Positions 44,602 to 52,858 of a DNA stretch of 64,000 nucleotides are shown here, piece after piece. The stretch's first letter is position 1, and each line of letters begins with the position of its first letter. The translations under genes were made by a program, and so were the position numbers. The notes under the pieces are model-generated. The model was not told the DNA's origin. It worked only from the letters and a program-made list of their open reading frames with translations, and did no database searches. The stretch spans positions 62,001 to 126,000 of the forward strand of contig JBDKSW010000007.1 of assembly GCA_039698035.1 (NCBI GenBank), read 5' to 3'. This stretch comes from JAJFUI01 sp039698035 (GTDB lineage: Bacteria; Planctomycetota; Planctomycetia; Pirellulales; Thermoguttaceae).

Positions 44602-47172
44602 TTACGGTGTCGCGGTGTTGGGCGCGTCGGAACCGCCCGCGGCGGCGCCGACCGGTTCTTGCGGTTCCTCGGCCGTTTCGCTCTTCGAGCCATGGAAGGC
44701 GAGTTGCTTCTTGTCGCCCACCTCGCGAACCTCGATGGTGATGGTGTTCATGCCTTGGAACTCGCCCTTCAACAGCTCCTCGCTCAGCGGGTCCTCGACG
44801 AAGCTCTCGATTGCGCGACGCAACGGACGCGCGCCGAAGTCGAGGTTGCTTCCCTTCTTGGTGAGGAACTTCTTGGCCTCGGATGACAACACCAGCTTCA
44901 GGCCGCGTTCTTCCAACCGACCACGAACCTTCTTCAATTCCATCTCGACAACCTCGCCCAAGTCATCCTGCGTCAGATGACGGAAGACGATCACGTCGTC
45001 GACGCGGTTGAGGAACTCGGGCCGGAAGACCTTTTCGATCTGTTCCTGGACGCGGGCCTTCATGCTCTCGTAGGAAGCGTCGTCGTCGGGCTTTTGGAAC
45101 CCAAAGGCGGCTTCGTTCTTGATCGCATCGGCGCCCGCGTTGGTCGTCATGATGAGGATCGTGTTGCGGAAGTCGACATTGCGGCCGAAGCTGTCCGTCA
45201 ACCGGCCCTCTTCCATGACTTGCAGGAGCATGTTGAAGACGTCGGGGTGCGCCTTCTCGATTTCGTCCAACAGCACGACGGCGTAGGGCCGACGACGAAT
45301 CTTCTCGGTCAACTGACCGCCTTCCTCGTAGCCGACATAGCCTGGAGGAGCGCCGACAAGTCGGCTGACATTGTGCTTCTCCATGTACTCGCTCATATCG
45401 ATCTGAATGAGCGCGTCTTCGTCGCCAAACATGAATTCGGCCAGGGCCTTGGCCAGCAACGTCTTGCCGACGCCGGTGGGGCCGGCGAACAGGAAGCAAC
45501 CGGTCGGCCGCTTCGGGTCTTTCAGCCCGCTGCGGCTGCGACGCACGGCTTTGCTGATCGACTTGATGGCCTCCTCCTGGCTGACGACCCGCTTGTGCAG
45601 TTCGTCCTCCATCTTCATCAGACGCATCGAGTCCTCGGTCGTCATTCGCGTCAGGGGTACGCCGGTGATCTTCGAGACCACTTCGGCGATGACTTCCTCG
45701 TCCACGACGCCGTCGGTCTCGCGCGACTTTTCACGCCACTGGTGCGTGATCGACTGCTTCTTTTTCTTCAGCTTGTCGGCCTGGTCGCGCAGGGCGGCGG
45801 CCTTCTCAAAGTCTTGATTGGCGACCGCCTCTTCCTTTTCCTTGTTGAGCTTCTCGACGGCCTCGTCGATCTCCTTGAGGTCTGGCGGACGGGTCATCGA
45901 CTTCAGGTGGACGCGAGCGCCCGCCTCGTCGATCACGTCGATCGCCTTGTCCGGCAAACAGCGACCGGTAATGTAGCGGCTCGAAAGCTCGACGGCCGAT
46001 TCGACGGCGTCGTCGGTGATGCGAACGTGGTGATGCTGTTCGTAGCGGTCGCGGAGTCCCTTGAGGATCTGAACCGTCTCTTTCTTGCTCGATGGCTCGA
46101 CCATCACCATCTGGAAACGACGATCCAGGGCCGTATCCTTTTCGATGTATTTTCGGTACTCGTCGAGCGTCGTGGCGCCGATGCACTGAATTTCACCGCG
46201 CGATAGGGCCGGCTTCAGCACGTTGCTGGCGTCGATCGCGCCCTCGGCGCCGCCGGCACCCACCAAGGTGTGCAGTTCGTCGATGAACAGGATCGTGTTC
46301 TTCGCACGCCGAACCTCGTTCATCACGGCCTTGATGCGTTCCTCGAACTGGCCGCGATACTTGGTGCCAGCGACCATCATGGCCAGATCGAGTACCACGA
46401 TGCGACGGTCCAGAAGCAACTCGGGGACGTTCCCCTCGACAACGCGTTGCGCGAAGCCTTCGACGATGGCCGTTTTGCCGACGCCCGCCTCGCCCAGCAA
46501 AACGGGGTTGTTCTTTGTGCGGCGCCCGAGAATTTGCATCGTCCGCTCGATTTCTTTTTCGCGGCCGATCACCGGGTCGAGCTTGCCTTGGCGAGCCAAC
46601 TCGGTCAGGTCGCGGCCGAAGCTGTCGAGGGCCGGCGTCTTCGACTTGCCGCCGCGGGGGGCCGCCTCGCCGGCGCTGGCGCCGCCGCCAGCCGGCAACC
46701 CACCGGGCCGTTCAGAGCCCTCGGGGCCTTCGACGCCGTGGCCCAAGAGATTGAGCACTTCCTCGCGCACCTCTTCCAGTTTCAGACCCAGGTTCATCAA
46801 CACTTGGGCGGCAACGCCCTCTTGCTCGCGCAGAAGGCCAAGCAGGATGTGCTCGGTGCCCACGTAGTTGTGATTTAGGTTGCGGGCCTCTTCCATCGAA
46901 TATTCGATGACCTTCTTGGCACGCGGCGTCTGCGGCAGCTTGCCCATCGTGACCATGTCCGGGCCGCTCTGCACGAGCTTCTCGACCTCGAGTCGGATTT
47001 TCCGGAGATCGACGTCAAGGTTCTTCAGCACGTTGGCCGCCACGCCGCTGCCCTCTTTGATGAGGCCCAGCAGAATATGTTCGGTGCCGATATATTCGTG
47101 ATTGAACCGCTGAGCCTCTTGATTGGCCAACTGCATGACCTTTCGGGCGCGGTCCGTAAATCGCTCGTACAT
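44602..47172 (-). CDS. clpC: ATP-dependent Clp protease ATP-binding subunit ClpC
   Basis: The 856-residue protein has the double Clp N-domain (ERFTDRARKVMQLA, then HEYIGTEHILLGL repeated as NYVGTEHILLGL), AAA1 with Walker A GEAGVGKT, a middle region with a UVR motif (NQDFEKAAALRDQADKLKKK), and AAA2 with GPTGVGKT. ClpC unfolds substrates for ClpP; the usual adaptor McsB is not seen here. The C-terminal tail is low-complexity and longer than usual. It is preceded on the same strand by a TPR membrane gene and faces the Clp_N-ThiE fusion gene. Confidence 0.97.
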   Translation of the reverse strand: MYERFTDRARKVMQLANQEAQRFNHEYIGTEHILLGLIKEGSGVAANVLKNLDVDLRKIRLEVEKLVQSGPDMVTMGKLPQTPRAKKVIEYSMEEARNLNHNYVGTEHILLGLLREQEGVAAQVLMNLGLKLEEVREEVLNLLGHGVEGPEGSERPGGLPAGGGASAGEAAPRGGKSKTPALDSFGRDLTELARQGKLDPVIGREKEIERTMQILGRRTKNNPVLLGEAGVGKTAIVEGFAQRVVEGNVPELLLDRRIVVLDLAMMVAGTKYRGQFEERIKAVMNEVRRAKNTILFIDELHTLVGAGGAEGAIDASNVLKPALSRGEIQCIGATTLDEYRKYIEKDTALDRRFQMVMVEPSSKKETVQILKGLRDRYEQHHHVRITDDAVESAVELSSRYITGRCLPDKAIDVIDEAGARVHLKSMTRPPDLKEIDEAVEKLNKEKEEAVANQDFEKAAALRDQADKLKKKKQSITHQWREKSRETDGVVDEEVIAEVVSKITGVPLTRMTTEDSMRLMKMEDELHKRVVSQEEAIKSISKAVRRSRSGLKDPKRPTGCFLFAGPTGVGKTLLAKALAEFMFGDEDALIQIDMSEYMEKHNVSRLVGAPPGYVGYEEGGQLTEKIRRRPYAVVLLDEIEKAHPDVFNMLLQVMEEGRLTDSFGRNVDFRNTILIMTTNAGADAIKNEAAFGFQKPDDDASYESMKARVQEQIEKVFRPEFLNRVDDVIVFRHLTQDDLGEVVEMELKKVRGRLEERGLKLVLSSEAKKFLTKKGSNLDFGARPLRRAIESFVEDPLSEELLKGEFQGMNTITIEVREVGDKKQLAFHGSKSETAEEPQEPVGAAAGGSDAPNTATP

Positions 47173-47267
47173 GAAATCCTCCGAGTATTCCGGTCAAAGC
47201 CCGAGGTGCACCCCCGTGGCGTTTCGCTGTCCTTGAATTCTAGCTCTTACAACGCCTCAGCCTCGAG

Positions 47268-47912
47268 TCAGGCGGCGTCTGCCCGCGTGCTGCGAGCTTC
47301 ATCCAACGCCTGTCGCTCATCCTCGATTTCCACGCTCCACCTTTCGGCCCCATCGAGTCGGGCCAACCTGTCAAGCTCTTCGGTCGCCTCGGCCAACCGA
47401 CCGACGCGCCGAAGGAGCGTCGCCAGCATCAGCCGAGCTTCCGGGTCGCGGGCATCCTGTCGAAGCAGCTCGCTCAGCAGCCGCTCGGCCCCCGCATAGT
47501 CGCCTCGAAGATACTGTCCCATCGCTTCGAGGAAGACATCCGGCCCTGAGCCGACTGTGGCATCGGTCGAACTGGCACGCTTCCTCACCGACCAAATGAC
47601 CGCGGCGACCCATGCTGCCGCGAAAACTGTCCACAAAACATTACGTAAATTCTGCCCGATCAGTTCACTCCAGCCGAAGCTGCTGATCAACAATAGGTCG
47701 AGCAGAACGGCCGCGCCGATGGCTACGGCAAGTCCGGGCCAACTTCCGTGTGCCCAGAGCTGCGCAACACCAGGCCAGAGGCATGCCATCCATGGCGTCT
47801 TGCGCATTTTATCCGGCCTCCGTTCATTGGCCCAAGGGATTGTAACTTCCAAAACAAGGTGAATCAAGGCAAGCCAAATAGGCCATTGCGAGGGTTGTCG
47901 CAGCGTTTCCAA
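47268..47912 (-). CDS. Membrane protein with C-terminal TPR-like repeats
   Basis: The 214-residue product has two hydrophobic segments (about 62-80 and 90-110) and a C-terminal helical domain with TPR-like periodicity (YLRGDYAGAERLLSELLRQD, ARDPEARLMLATLLRRVGRL). ATG at 47807 (MRKTPWMACLWPGV) is an alternative start. It lies 95 bases upstream of clpC on the same strand and could be co-transcribed. TPR domains bind protein partners; the role is unknown. Confidence 0.75.
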   Translation of the reverse strand: METLRQPSQWPIWLALIHLVLEVTIPWANERRPDKMRKTPWMACLWPGVAQLWAHGSWPGLAVAIGAAVLLDLLLISSFGWSELIGQNLRNVLWTVFAAAWVAAVIWSVRKRASSTDATVGSGPDVFLEAMGQYLRGDYAGAERLLSELLRQDARDPEARLMLATLLRRVGRLAEATEELDRLARLDGAERWSVEIEDERQALDEARSTRADAA

Positions 47913-47923
47913 TTTGCGACACT

Positions 47924-49582
47924 GTGGGGGAAATGCAATTCTGCTTCACTGCCGCCGCCGAACGTGCGTTGGCCCATGGGCTCGAGTGGTCCAGTGGCAC
48001 CGGTGGTGACGAATTGGAGGCCCCCATGCTTCTCTTGGGGTTGCTCGGCGAGCCGGAATGCCGTGCCGCCGTCATGCTGGCCCGGGCGGGCGTGGACACT
48101 GCAAAAGTGCAATCCCGGTGGCCCCAATTGCAGCGACGCTCGGCGGCCACTGAGACAACGCCGCTGCGTTGGCGTTTTTCCCAAGACGTCGAGCTTGCTC
48201 TGCGATTGGCCCCCGACCGGCTGGCCGGATTGCCACGGCCCGTGGAATTGGCCACGGAACACTTGCTGCTGGGCCTTTGCGCCACGGACCACGAGGTATC
48301 GAGGTGGCTGCGGGAGCAAGGTCTCGACCCGGACGAACTCGAATCGGAAATTCGGAAGCTCTACGGCAGCCATGCTGAGCCCGAGAAGGCAGCTTGGGTG
48401 GAATGGGGGGATGCGGACGCGGAGCGGCAATACGGTGAGCGTTTGTCCGACCGTCCGTCGGCGACGGTGGCTGAGCCGCTCGGGCCGCGCTGCGGCGATC
48501 TGACTGCCGTCCTTCGGATCATCGATGCGTGCGGCAATCGCGCGCGTGAAGGCCTCCGCGTCATCGAGGACTACGTGCGGTTCGTTCTCGACGATCGCTT
48601 TTTGACACAACAGTGCAAACAATCGCGGCATGACATGGCGGCCGCCATGTCGGCCTTCCCGCCAGAACATCGTCTGGCGGCACGCGAGACCCAGGCCGAT
48701 GTTGGCACGTCTCTGGCAACGTTCGCCGAAAGGACCCGGCGTCAGACGACCGAGGTGCTTGCGGCCAACTTAGCTCGGCTGCAAGAATCGCTCCGCAGTC
48801 TGGAAGAGTTCGCCAAGCTGCTTGAAACCGGCGATTCAAGCCTGCTTGGCTCGAACCCGTCCGAAGCCTTCAAGCAGTTGCGCTATCGGGCCTACACGCT
48901 GCAACGGGCCATCGACTTGACACGCCAGGGCCTCGAGCGGCTCGCCTCCGCCTGGCTTTGCGTGTTGATCGACGGCCGGGAGTCGCCCGAGGCGTTTCAG
49001 CGTCTCGCGCGATCGCTGGTCGAGGCCGGCGTGCCGATGATCCAGCTTCGAGACAAGCGGTTGAGCAATCGCGAGCTGCTCGAACGGGCCCGGCTCTTGC
49101 GGACGACCATCGACGAGCAGGCTGCCGAGCCCGCGACCAGAACCGTTATGGTGATGAACGACCGGCCGGACTTGGCCGTGCTTGCCGGCGCCGACGGAGT
49201 CCATCTCGGGCAGGACGATCTGACGGTCAAAGACGCGCGGCGAATCGTAGGGCCGGAACGGCTCGTCGGCGTTTCGACGCACAGCATCCAGCAGGCCAGG
49301 CAAGCCGTGCTCGACGGGGCGAGCTACCTCGGCGTCGGTCCCACGTTTCCCTCGACGACCAAAAAGTTCGCGGACTTTCCGGGGGTCGAGTTGCTGCGGG
49401 CGGTGGCCGACGAAATTCGGCTTCCAGCGTTCGCCATCGGTGGGGTCTGCCTAGAGAACCTCGATGTCGTTCTGGCGACCGGCTTTGGCCGGACTGCCGT
49501 CAGTGGGGGGGTGCTTCTGGCCAAAGACCCGGCCGCCGCCGCCCAGCAACTGTTGGCGGCCATCCGAAAAAACAAGCAATAA
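47924..49582 (+). CDS. thiE: Clp N-domain, ThiD2 and thiamine-phosphate synthase fusion
   Basis: The 552-residue protein has three parts. Residues 1-155 resemble a Clp N-domain: APMLLLGLLGEPECRAAVML and then ELATEHLLLGLCATDHEVSRWL, like the two repeats of ClpC. Residues 190-340 match ThiD2 (PF17792): IDACGNRAREGLRVIEDYVRFVLDD. Residues 345-552 are ThiE: VPMIQLRDKR, TVMVMNDRPDLAVLAGADGV, HLGQDDL and GVGPTFPSTTK. ThiE joins HMP-PP and HET-P into thiamine phosphate. ThiD2-ThiE fusions are known; the Clp_N addition is the unusual part. Start is GTG 47924 or ATG 47933; neither has a clear ribosome binding site. Confidence 0.9.
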   Translation: MGEMQFCFTAAAERALAHGLEWSSGTGGDELEAPMLLLGLLGEPECRAAVMLARAGVDTAKVQSRWPQLQRRSAATETTPLRWRFSQDVELALRLAPDRLAGLPRPVELATEHLLLGLCATDHEVSRWLREQGLDPDELESEIRKLYGSHAEPEKAAWVEWGDADAERQYGERLSDRPSATVAEPLGPRCGDLTAVLRIIDACGNRAREGLRVIEDYVRFVLDDRFLTQQCKQSRHDMAAAMSAFPPEHRLAARETQADVGTSLATFAERTRRQTTEVLAANLARLQESLRSLEEFAKLLETGDSSLLGSNPSEAFKQLRYRAYTLQRAIDLTRQGLERLASAWLCVLIDGRESPEAFQRLARSLVEAGVPMIQLRDKRLSNRELLERARLLRTTIDEQAAEPATRTVMVMNDRPDLAVLAGADGVHLGQDDLTVKDARRIVGPERLVGVSTHSIQQARQAVLDGASYLGVGPTFPSTTKKFADFPGVELLRAVADEIRLPAFAIGGVCLENLDVVLATGFGRTAVSGGVLLAKDPAAAAQQLLAAIRKNKQ

Positions 49583-49606
49583 TATTGATACCAAGGAGCT
49601 GCAATT

Positions 49607-50230
49607 ATGGTCCAGGAAGAAGTCGAACGCGTTTTGGTTGTGCCAACCGAGCTGTTTCACCGGCTAGGCCACTTTCAGGGGTTCTCTGGCAACGTTGACC
49701 AATATCTTGGCGAGCTGCTTTGTCCGAAAAACACAACGTATCGGCCTCGCAATGAAGTCGAAAACGACCCAAGCTTCAAGCAGCTCATTCCGTACGTAAT
49801 TTTCTGCCACGCCACCGACGACGGACCCAAGTCGGTTTTTCAGTACACCCGCGGTACTGGCCAGGGCGAAGGCCGGCTGCACCGCAAACGGAGCGTGGGC
49901 GTCGGCGGCCACATTTCAATTCTTGACGTCGGCGATCACGCAGTCGGAAACCCCTACCAGGAGGGGCTTCGCCGCGAGCTGCACGAAGAAGTCTCGATTC
50001 AGTCTCCGTACATTACCCATTGCGTCGGATTGATCAACGACGACGAGACGGACGTTGGCAAGGTGCATCTGGGCGTCGTCCATCTGTTCGAGCTGCAAAA
50101 ACCCGCCGTGCAGCCGCGCGAGCCGGACATCATTGAATGCGGTTTTCGGCCCGTCGACGAAATTCTGGCCGATATGGACGGTTTCGAGACGTGGTCGCAG
50201 ATCTGCATGAAGGCCCTATTTGGGAACTGA
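49607..50230 (+). CDS. Nudix-family hydrolase
   Basis: The 207-residue protein has a Nudix-like box: GGHISILDVGDHA followed by YQEGLRRELHEEVSI, with the REL-HEE core that coordinates magnesium. The spacing between Gly and Glu fits the family loosely. These enzymes hydrolyse nucleoside diphosphate derivatives; the substrate here is unknown. The start ATG 49607 is preceded by CAAGGAG. It follows the thiE fusion by 24 bases and may be co-transcribed. Confidence 0.78.
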   Translation: MVQEEVERVLVVPTELFHRLGHFQGFSGNVDQYLGELLCPKNTTYRPRNEVENDPSFKQLIPYVIFCHATDDGPKSVFQYTRGTGQGEGRLHRKRSVGVGGHISILDVGDHAVGNPYQEGLRRELHEEVSIQSPYITHCVGLINDDETDVGKVHLGVVHLFELQKPAVQPREPDIIECGFRPVDEILADMDGFETWSQICMKALFGN

Positions 50231-50411
50231 GGGGGCATTCCGCCCATACCCCACCTAAGCTGGGCGGCGGTCTCACCGACGAATGGCTCATTGCGACTGC
50301 CGCAGGGGGGCGTGCTTCGCACGCACACGACTGGCCGCATCGACGCCATGCGTGCCAATCGTGGCCCGAGCCAAGGCCATGCCGCAATCTATCGCCGCGG
50401 CCGGCGAACAC

Positions 50412-50440
50412 TTGGCATTCGGCGACCGTAGAGATACCAT
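50412..50440 (+). promoter_or_regulatory. Promoter giving a possible leaderless iscA mRNA
   Basis: TTGGCA at 50412-50417, a 17-base spacer, and TACCAT at 50435-50440 lie just before the ATG at 50447. The expected start point is at the ATG itself, and no ribosome binding site is visible, so the mRNA could be leaderless. Confidence 0.4.
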
Positions 50441-50446
50441 AAGACT

Positions 50447-50779
50447 ATGGCAATCACATTGACTGAAACGGCGGCGAGTGAAATCAAGCGATACATGGAC
50501 GACCAGAAGGTCGAGTCCGATTCGGTGCTCCGCATCGGGGTGGCCGGCGGCGGCTGCTCGGGGCTCCAGTACAGCTTGGGTTTTGAAACCAATTTTGATC
50601 CGGTCGTGGACGCCGTCTACCCGCAGCACGGGGTGACGCTGGTGGCCAGCAAGAAGATGGCGTTGCACCTCGATGGGACGACGATCGACTTCCGCGACGG
50701 CCCGATGGGACGCGGATTCTCGATCGAGAACCCCAACGTTCCCCGCGGCGGCGGCTGTCCGGGTTGTGGGCACCATTGA
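50447..50779 (+). CDS. HesB/IscA-family iron-sulfur carrier
   Basis: The 110-residue protein resembles A-type carriers: ITLTETAASEIKRYM at the start, AGGGCSGLQYSLGF with Cys37, and a cysteine-rich tail. The tail is GGGCPGCGHH, with Cys104 and Cys107 two residues apart, instead of the usual C-G-C (one residue apart). This may change cluster binding. A-type carriers deliver Fe-S clusters to apo-proteins. No isc or suf genes adjoin. The ATG at 50447 lies 7 bases after a -10 element. Confidence 0.88.
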   Translation: MAITLTETAASEIKRYMDDQKVESDSVLRIGVAGGGCSGLQYSLGFETNFDPVVDAVYPQHGVTLVASKKMALHLDGTTIDFRDGPMGRGFSIENPNVPRGGGCPGCGHH

Positions 50780-50841
50780 TGACCTAAGCTGTTCACGCTG
50801 TCCGCTTTCGACGATTGGCGATCGGCTTTCGACGCCAGGAG

Positions 50842-51138
50842 ATGCAAAAGCCGGTGCCGCAAACCGAACAGCAACAGCGAGAGATTTACTACCTTGGCGA
50901 CGTGCAGGGTATCGGGTTTCGATACACGGCGCGGTCGGTGGCCCGGCAATTCGCCGTCGCCGGATTCGTGCGAAACCTGTCGGACGGACGGGTGCAAATC
51001 GTCGTTGAGGGAACGGCCAGCGAGATCCGTGCGTTCCTGAAGGCCATCCAGGCCGAGATGGGACGCCACATTAGCGAGACGCAAGAGACGGTTCTGCCCT
51101 ACAGCGGGCAGTTTCGCTCATTCGACGTTCGATATTGA
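50842..51138 (+). CDS. Acylphosphatase
   Basis: The 98-residue protein has the family signature GDVQGIGFRYTARSVAR, with the catalytic Arg, followed by VAGFVRNLSDGRVQIVVEG, with the catalytic Asn. It hydrolyses acyl phosphates such as acetyl phosphate and carbamoyl phosphate in the cytoplasm. ATG 50842 is preceded by CCAGGAG. It lies 62 bases after the iscA-type gene. Confidence 0.93.
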   Translation: MQKPVPQTEQQQREIYYLGDVQGIGFRYTARSVARQFAVAGFVRNLSDGRVQIVVEGTASEIRAFLKAIQAEMGRHISETQETVLPYSGQFRSFDVRY

Positions 51139-51195
51139 CGTGGGACAGGGGCAGCAGCCTGTGCTGCAACGGAAATCGAGAAAGGGACCATCAGC

Positions 51196-52140
51196 GTGGT
51201 CGCGAGTCACTTGGCGTTGTTCGGCGTGTCTTCGGTTTGGGTGCGGCCGTTGTGGATGGTCGCGTTGGGAGCACTGGTGGCCGCGGTCGTTTTGGCCCTG
51301 ATCGGCGTGGCCGTTCGCGCCGTGGCGCCGAAGGTGGCCGCGATCGCCCGAACCACGGCCAAGGAGGCCATGTCCCAGCCGCTGTTCTACGTGCTGATGA
51401 CGTTGGGCATTTTCGGGCTGATTCTCTTCCCGTTCATTCCCTACAACACGCTCGGCGAAGACATCAAGATGGTCAAGGATGAGGGGTTGACCTTAATCAT
51501 GGTCCTCTCGATCCTTTTGGCGCTTTGGACTGCAAGCGTCTCGATCGCCGAAGAAATCGAGGGACGCACCGCGTTGACGCTGCTCTCGAAGCCCGTTGGC
51601 CGACGCCAGTTCATCTTCGGCAAGTTTCTTGGCGTGCTGATCCCCGTGGCCGTCATGTTTGTGATTCTCGGGGCCATTTTCCTGGCCAGCGTATCGTACA
51701 AGGTGGTCTACGACGCCCGTGAGACCGGGCAGGCCGAGCCGGGGTTCCTGGATTGCCAAATGGCAATGCTCAAAATTGCCCCGGGCCTGGCCCTGTCGTT
51801 CATGGAGGCGGCCGTGCTGGCGGCCATCAGCGTCGCCATTTCCACACGGCTGCCCATGATGGCAAACCTTGTGATTTGCGCGTCGATCTACGTGCTCGGA
51901 CACGTGGTGCCCAGCCTGGCCGCTTCGGCCGTCGGGCAGATTGAATTCGTGCGGTTCATCGCCAACCTGCTGGCGGCTGTCATCCCGCTGCTCGAATATT
52001 TCAACATCTCGGCCGCCATCTCGACGAATCAGGCCGTCCCCTGGCAGTACCTGGCCGCCGCCGGGATGTACTGTCTGCTGCTGTGCTCCGTCGCCATGTT
52101 GGTCGCCCTGTTGTTGTTCGAGGACCGCGACCTGGCCTAG
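51196..52140 (+). CDS. ABC-2-type transporter permease subunit, ATPase not adjacent
   Basis: The 314-residue protein has six to seven membrane segments and IEGRTALTLLSKPVGRRQF, the motif near the second segment typical of ABC-2 permeases. It would need an ATPase; none is encoded next to it. Start is GTG 51196, after AAAGGGA. The gene ends 79 bases before the convergent NYN gene. Confidence 0.88.
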   Translation: MVASHLALFGVSSVWVRPLWMVALGALVAAVVLALIGVAVRAVAPKVAAIARTTAKEAMSQPLFYVLMTLGIFGLILFPFIPYNTLGEDIKMVKDEGLTLIMVLSILLALWTASVSIAEEIEGRTALTLLSKPVGRRQFIFGKFLGVLIPVAVMFVILGAIFLASVSYKVVYDARETGQAEPGFLDCQMAMLKIAPGLALSFMEAAVLAAISVAISTRLPMMANLVICASIYVLGHVVPSLAASAVGQIEFVRFIANLLAAVIPLLEYFNISAAISTNQAVPWQYLAAAGMYCLLLCSVAMLVALLLFEDRDLA

Positions 52141-52218
52141 ACACGGGGCAGGATTCGCCTCGCGTCAACGACGGCGAGCCGAGACTTTTGTCGGGTGGAA
52201 CGTGGGTGCGCAGTTGGG

Positions 52219-52812
52219 CTACTGGCCCCGAAGCACGTCGTCGCCGTAGCCGGGCGGAAACGGATTGTAGGACTCGTCGTCCTGGGGCTTCTCAGCGGAC
52301 TCTTGCAGCGCCGATTCTCCGCCGAACTGACGCACCCAGTATTCAACGTCCTCGGCCAAGAGCGGGACGGACGGTCGCTCCGGCGTTTCGGCCGCCGCTT
52401 GGGCTCGCTGCTGCCTGGCGCGAAGCAACTCGGCGTACCAGTCGTCGCTCGCGACGGTCTTGGCACGACGGCGACGCGCCGCGCGCTGGATCTCGTGATC
52501 GCTGGAAACAACCACCAGCCGCCGTGGGGCCGAATCGGTCCGGATCAGCTCGGCGATGAGCTTGTCGGCCGTCTCATAGCCGGCCGCGTAGCGCACGGTG
52601 ATGCCGCGATGGCGCACGACGCGCGGCAGCCCTCGCGGGGCATCATGGGCGTCGAACACCACGGTCGTGTGCGGCAGATCGGCCGGATCGATCGAATGGG
52701 CCAGGAAGTTGAGCAACGCCAAGCGACTGCGTTCCAGTCCGCCCGGCCCCGAGCCGCGGCCCACAATGCCCGTGGCGTACAACAGATTGTAGCCGTCGAT
52801 CAGCAAGGGCAT
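52219..52812 (-). CDS. NYN-domain (YacP-like) ribonuclease
   Basis: The 197-residue protein begins MPLLIDGYNLLYA, with the metal ligand Asp of the NYN fold, and contains VVFDAHDAP and VVSSDHEIQRAA with further Asp residues. YacP/Rae1-like proteins cleave mRNA in the ribosome in Bacillus; the role here is not shown. Start 52812 is preferred because it lies 46 bases after the pyrC stop and gives the usual N-terminus. The C-terminus is hydrophilic. It is the last gene of the rho-pyrC-NYN minus-strand group. Confidence 0.88.
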   Translation of the reverse strand: MPLLIDGYNLLYATGIVGRGSGPGGLERSRLALLNFLAHSIDPADLPHTTVVFDAHDAPRGLPRVVRHRGITVRYAAGYETADKLIAELIRTDSAPRRLVVVSSDHEIQRAARRRRAKTVASDDWYAELLRARQQRAQAAAETPERPSVPLLAEDVEYWVRQFGGESALQESAEKPQDDESYNPFPPGYGDDVLRGQ

Positions 52813-52858
52813 GGCCGAGCACCCATCCTTTGCGAGGAAGGACTCACGCTTCGCTTCG

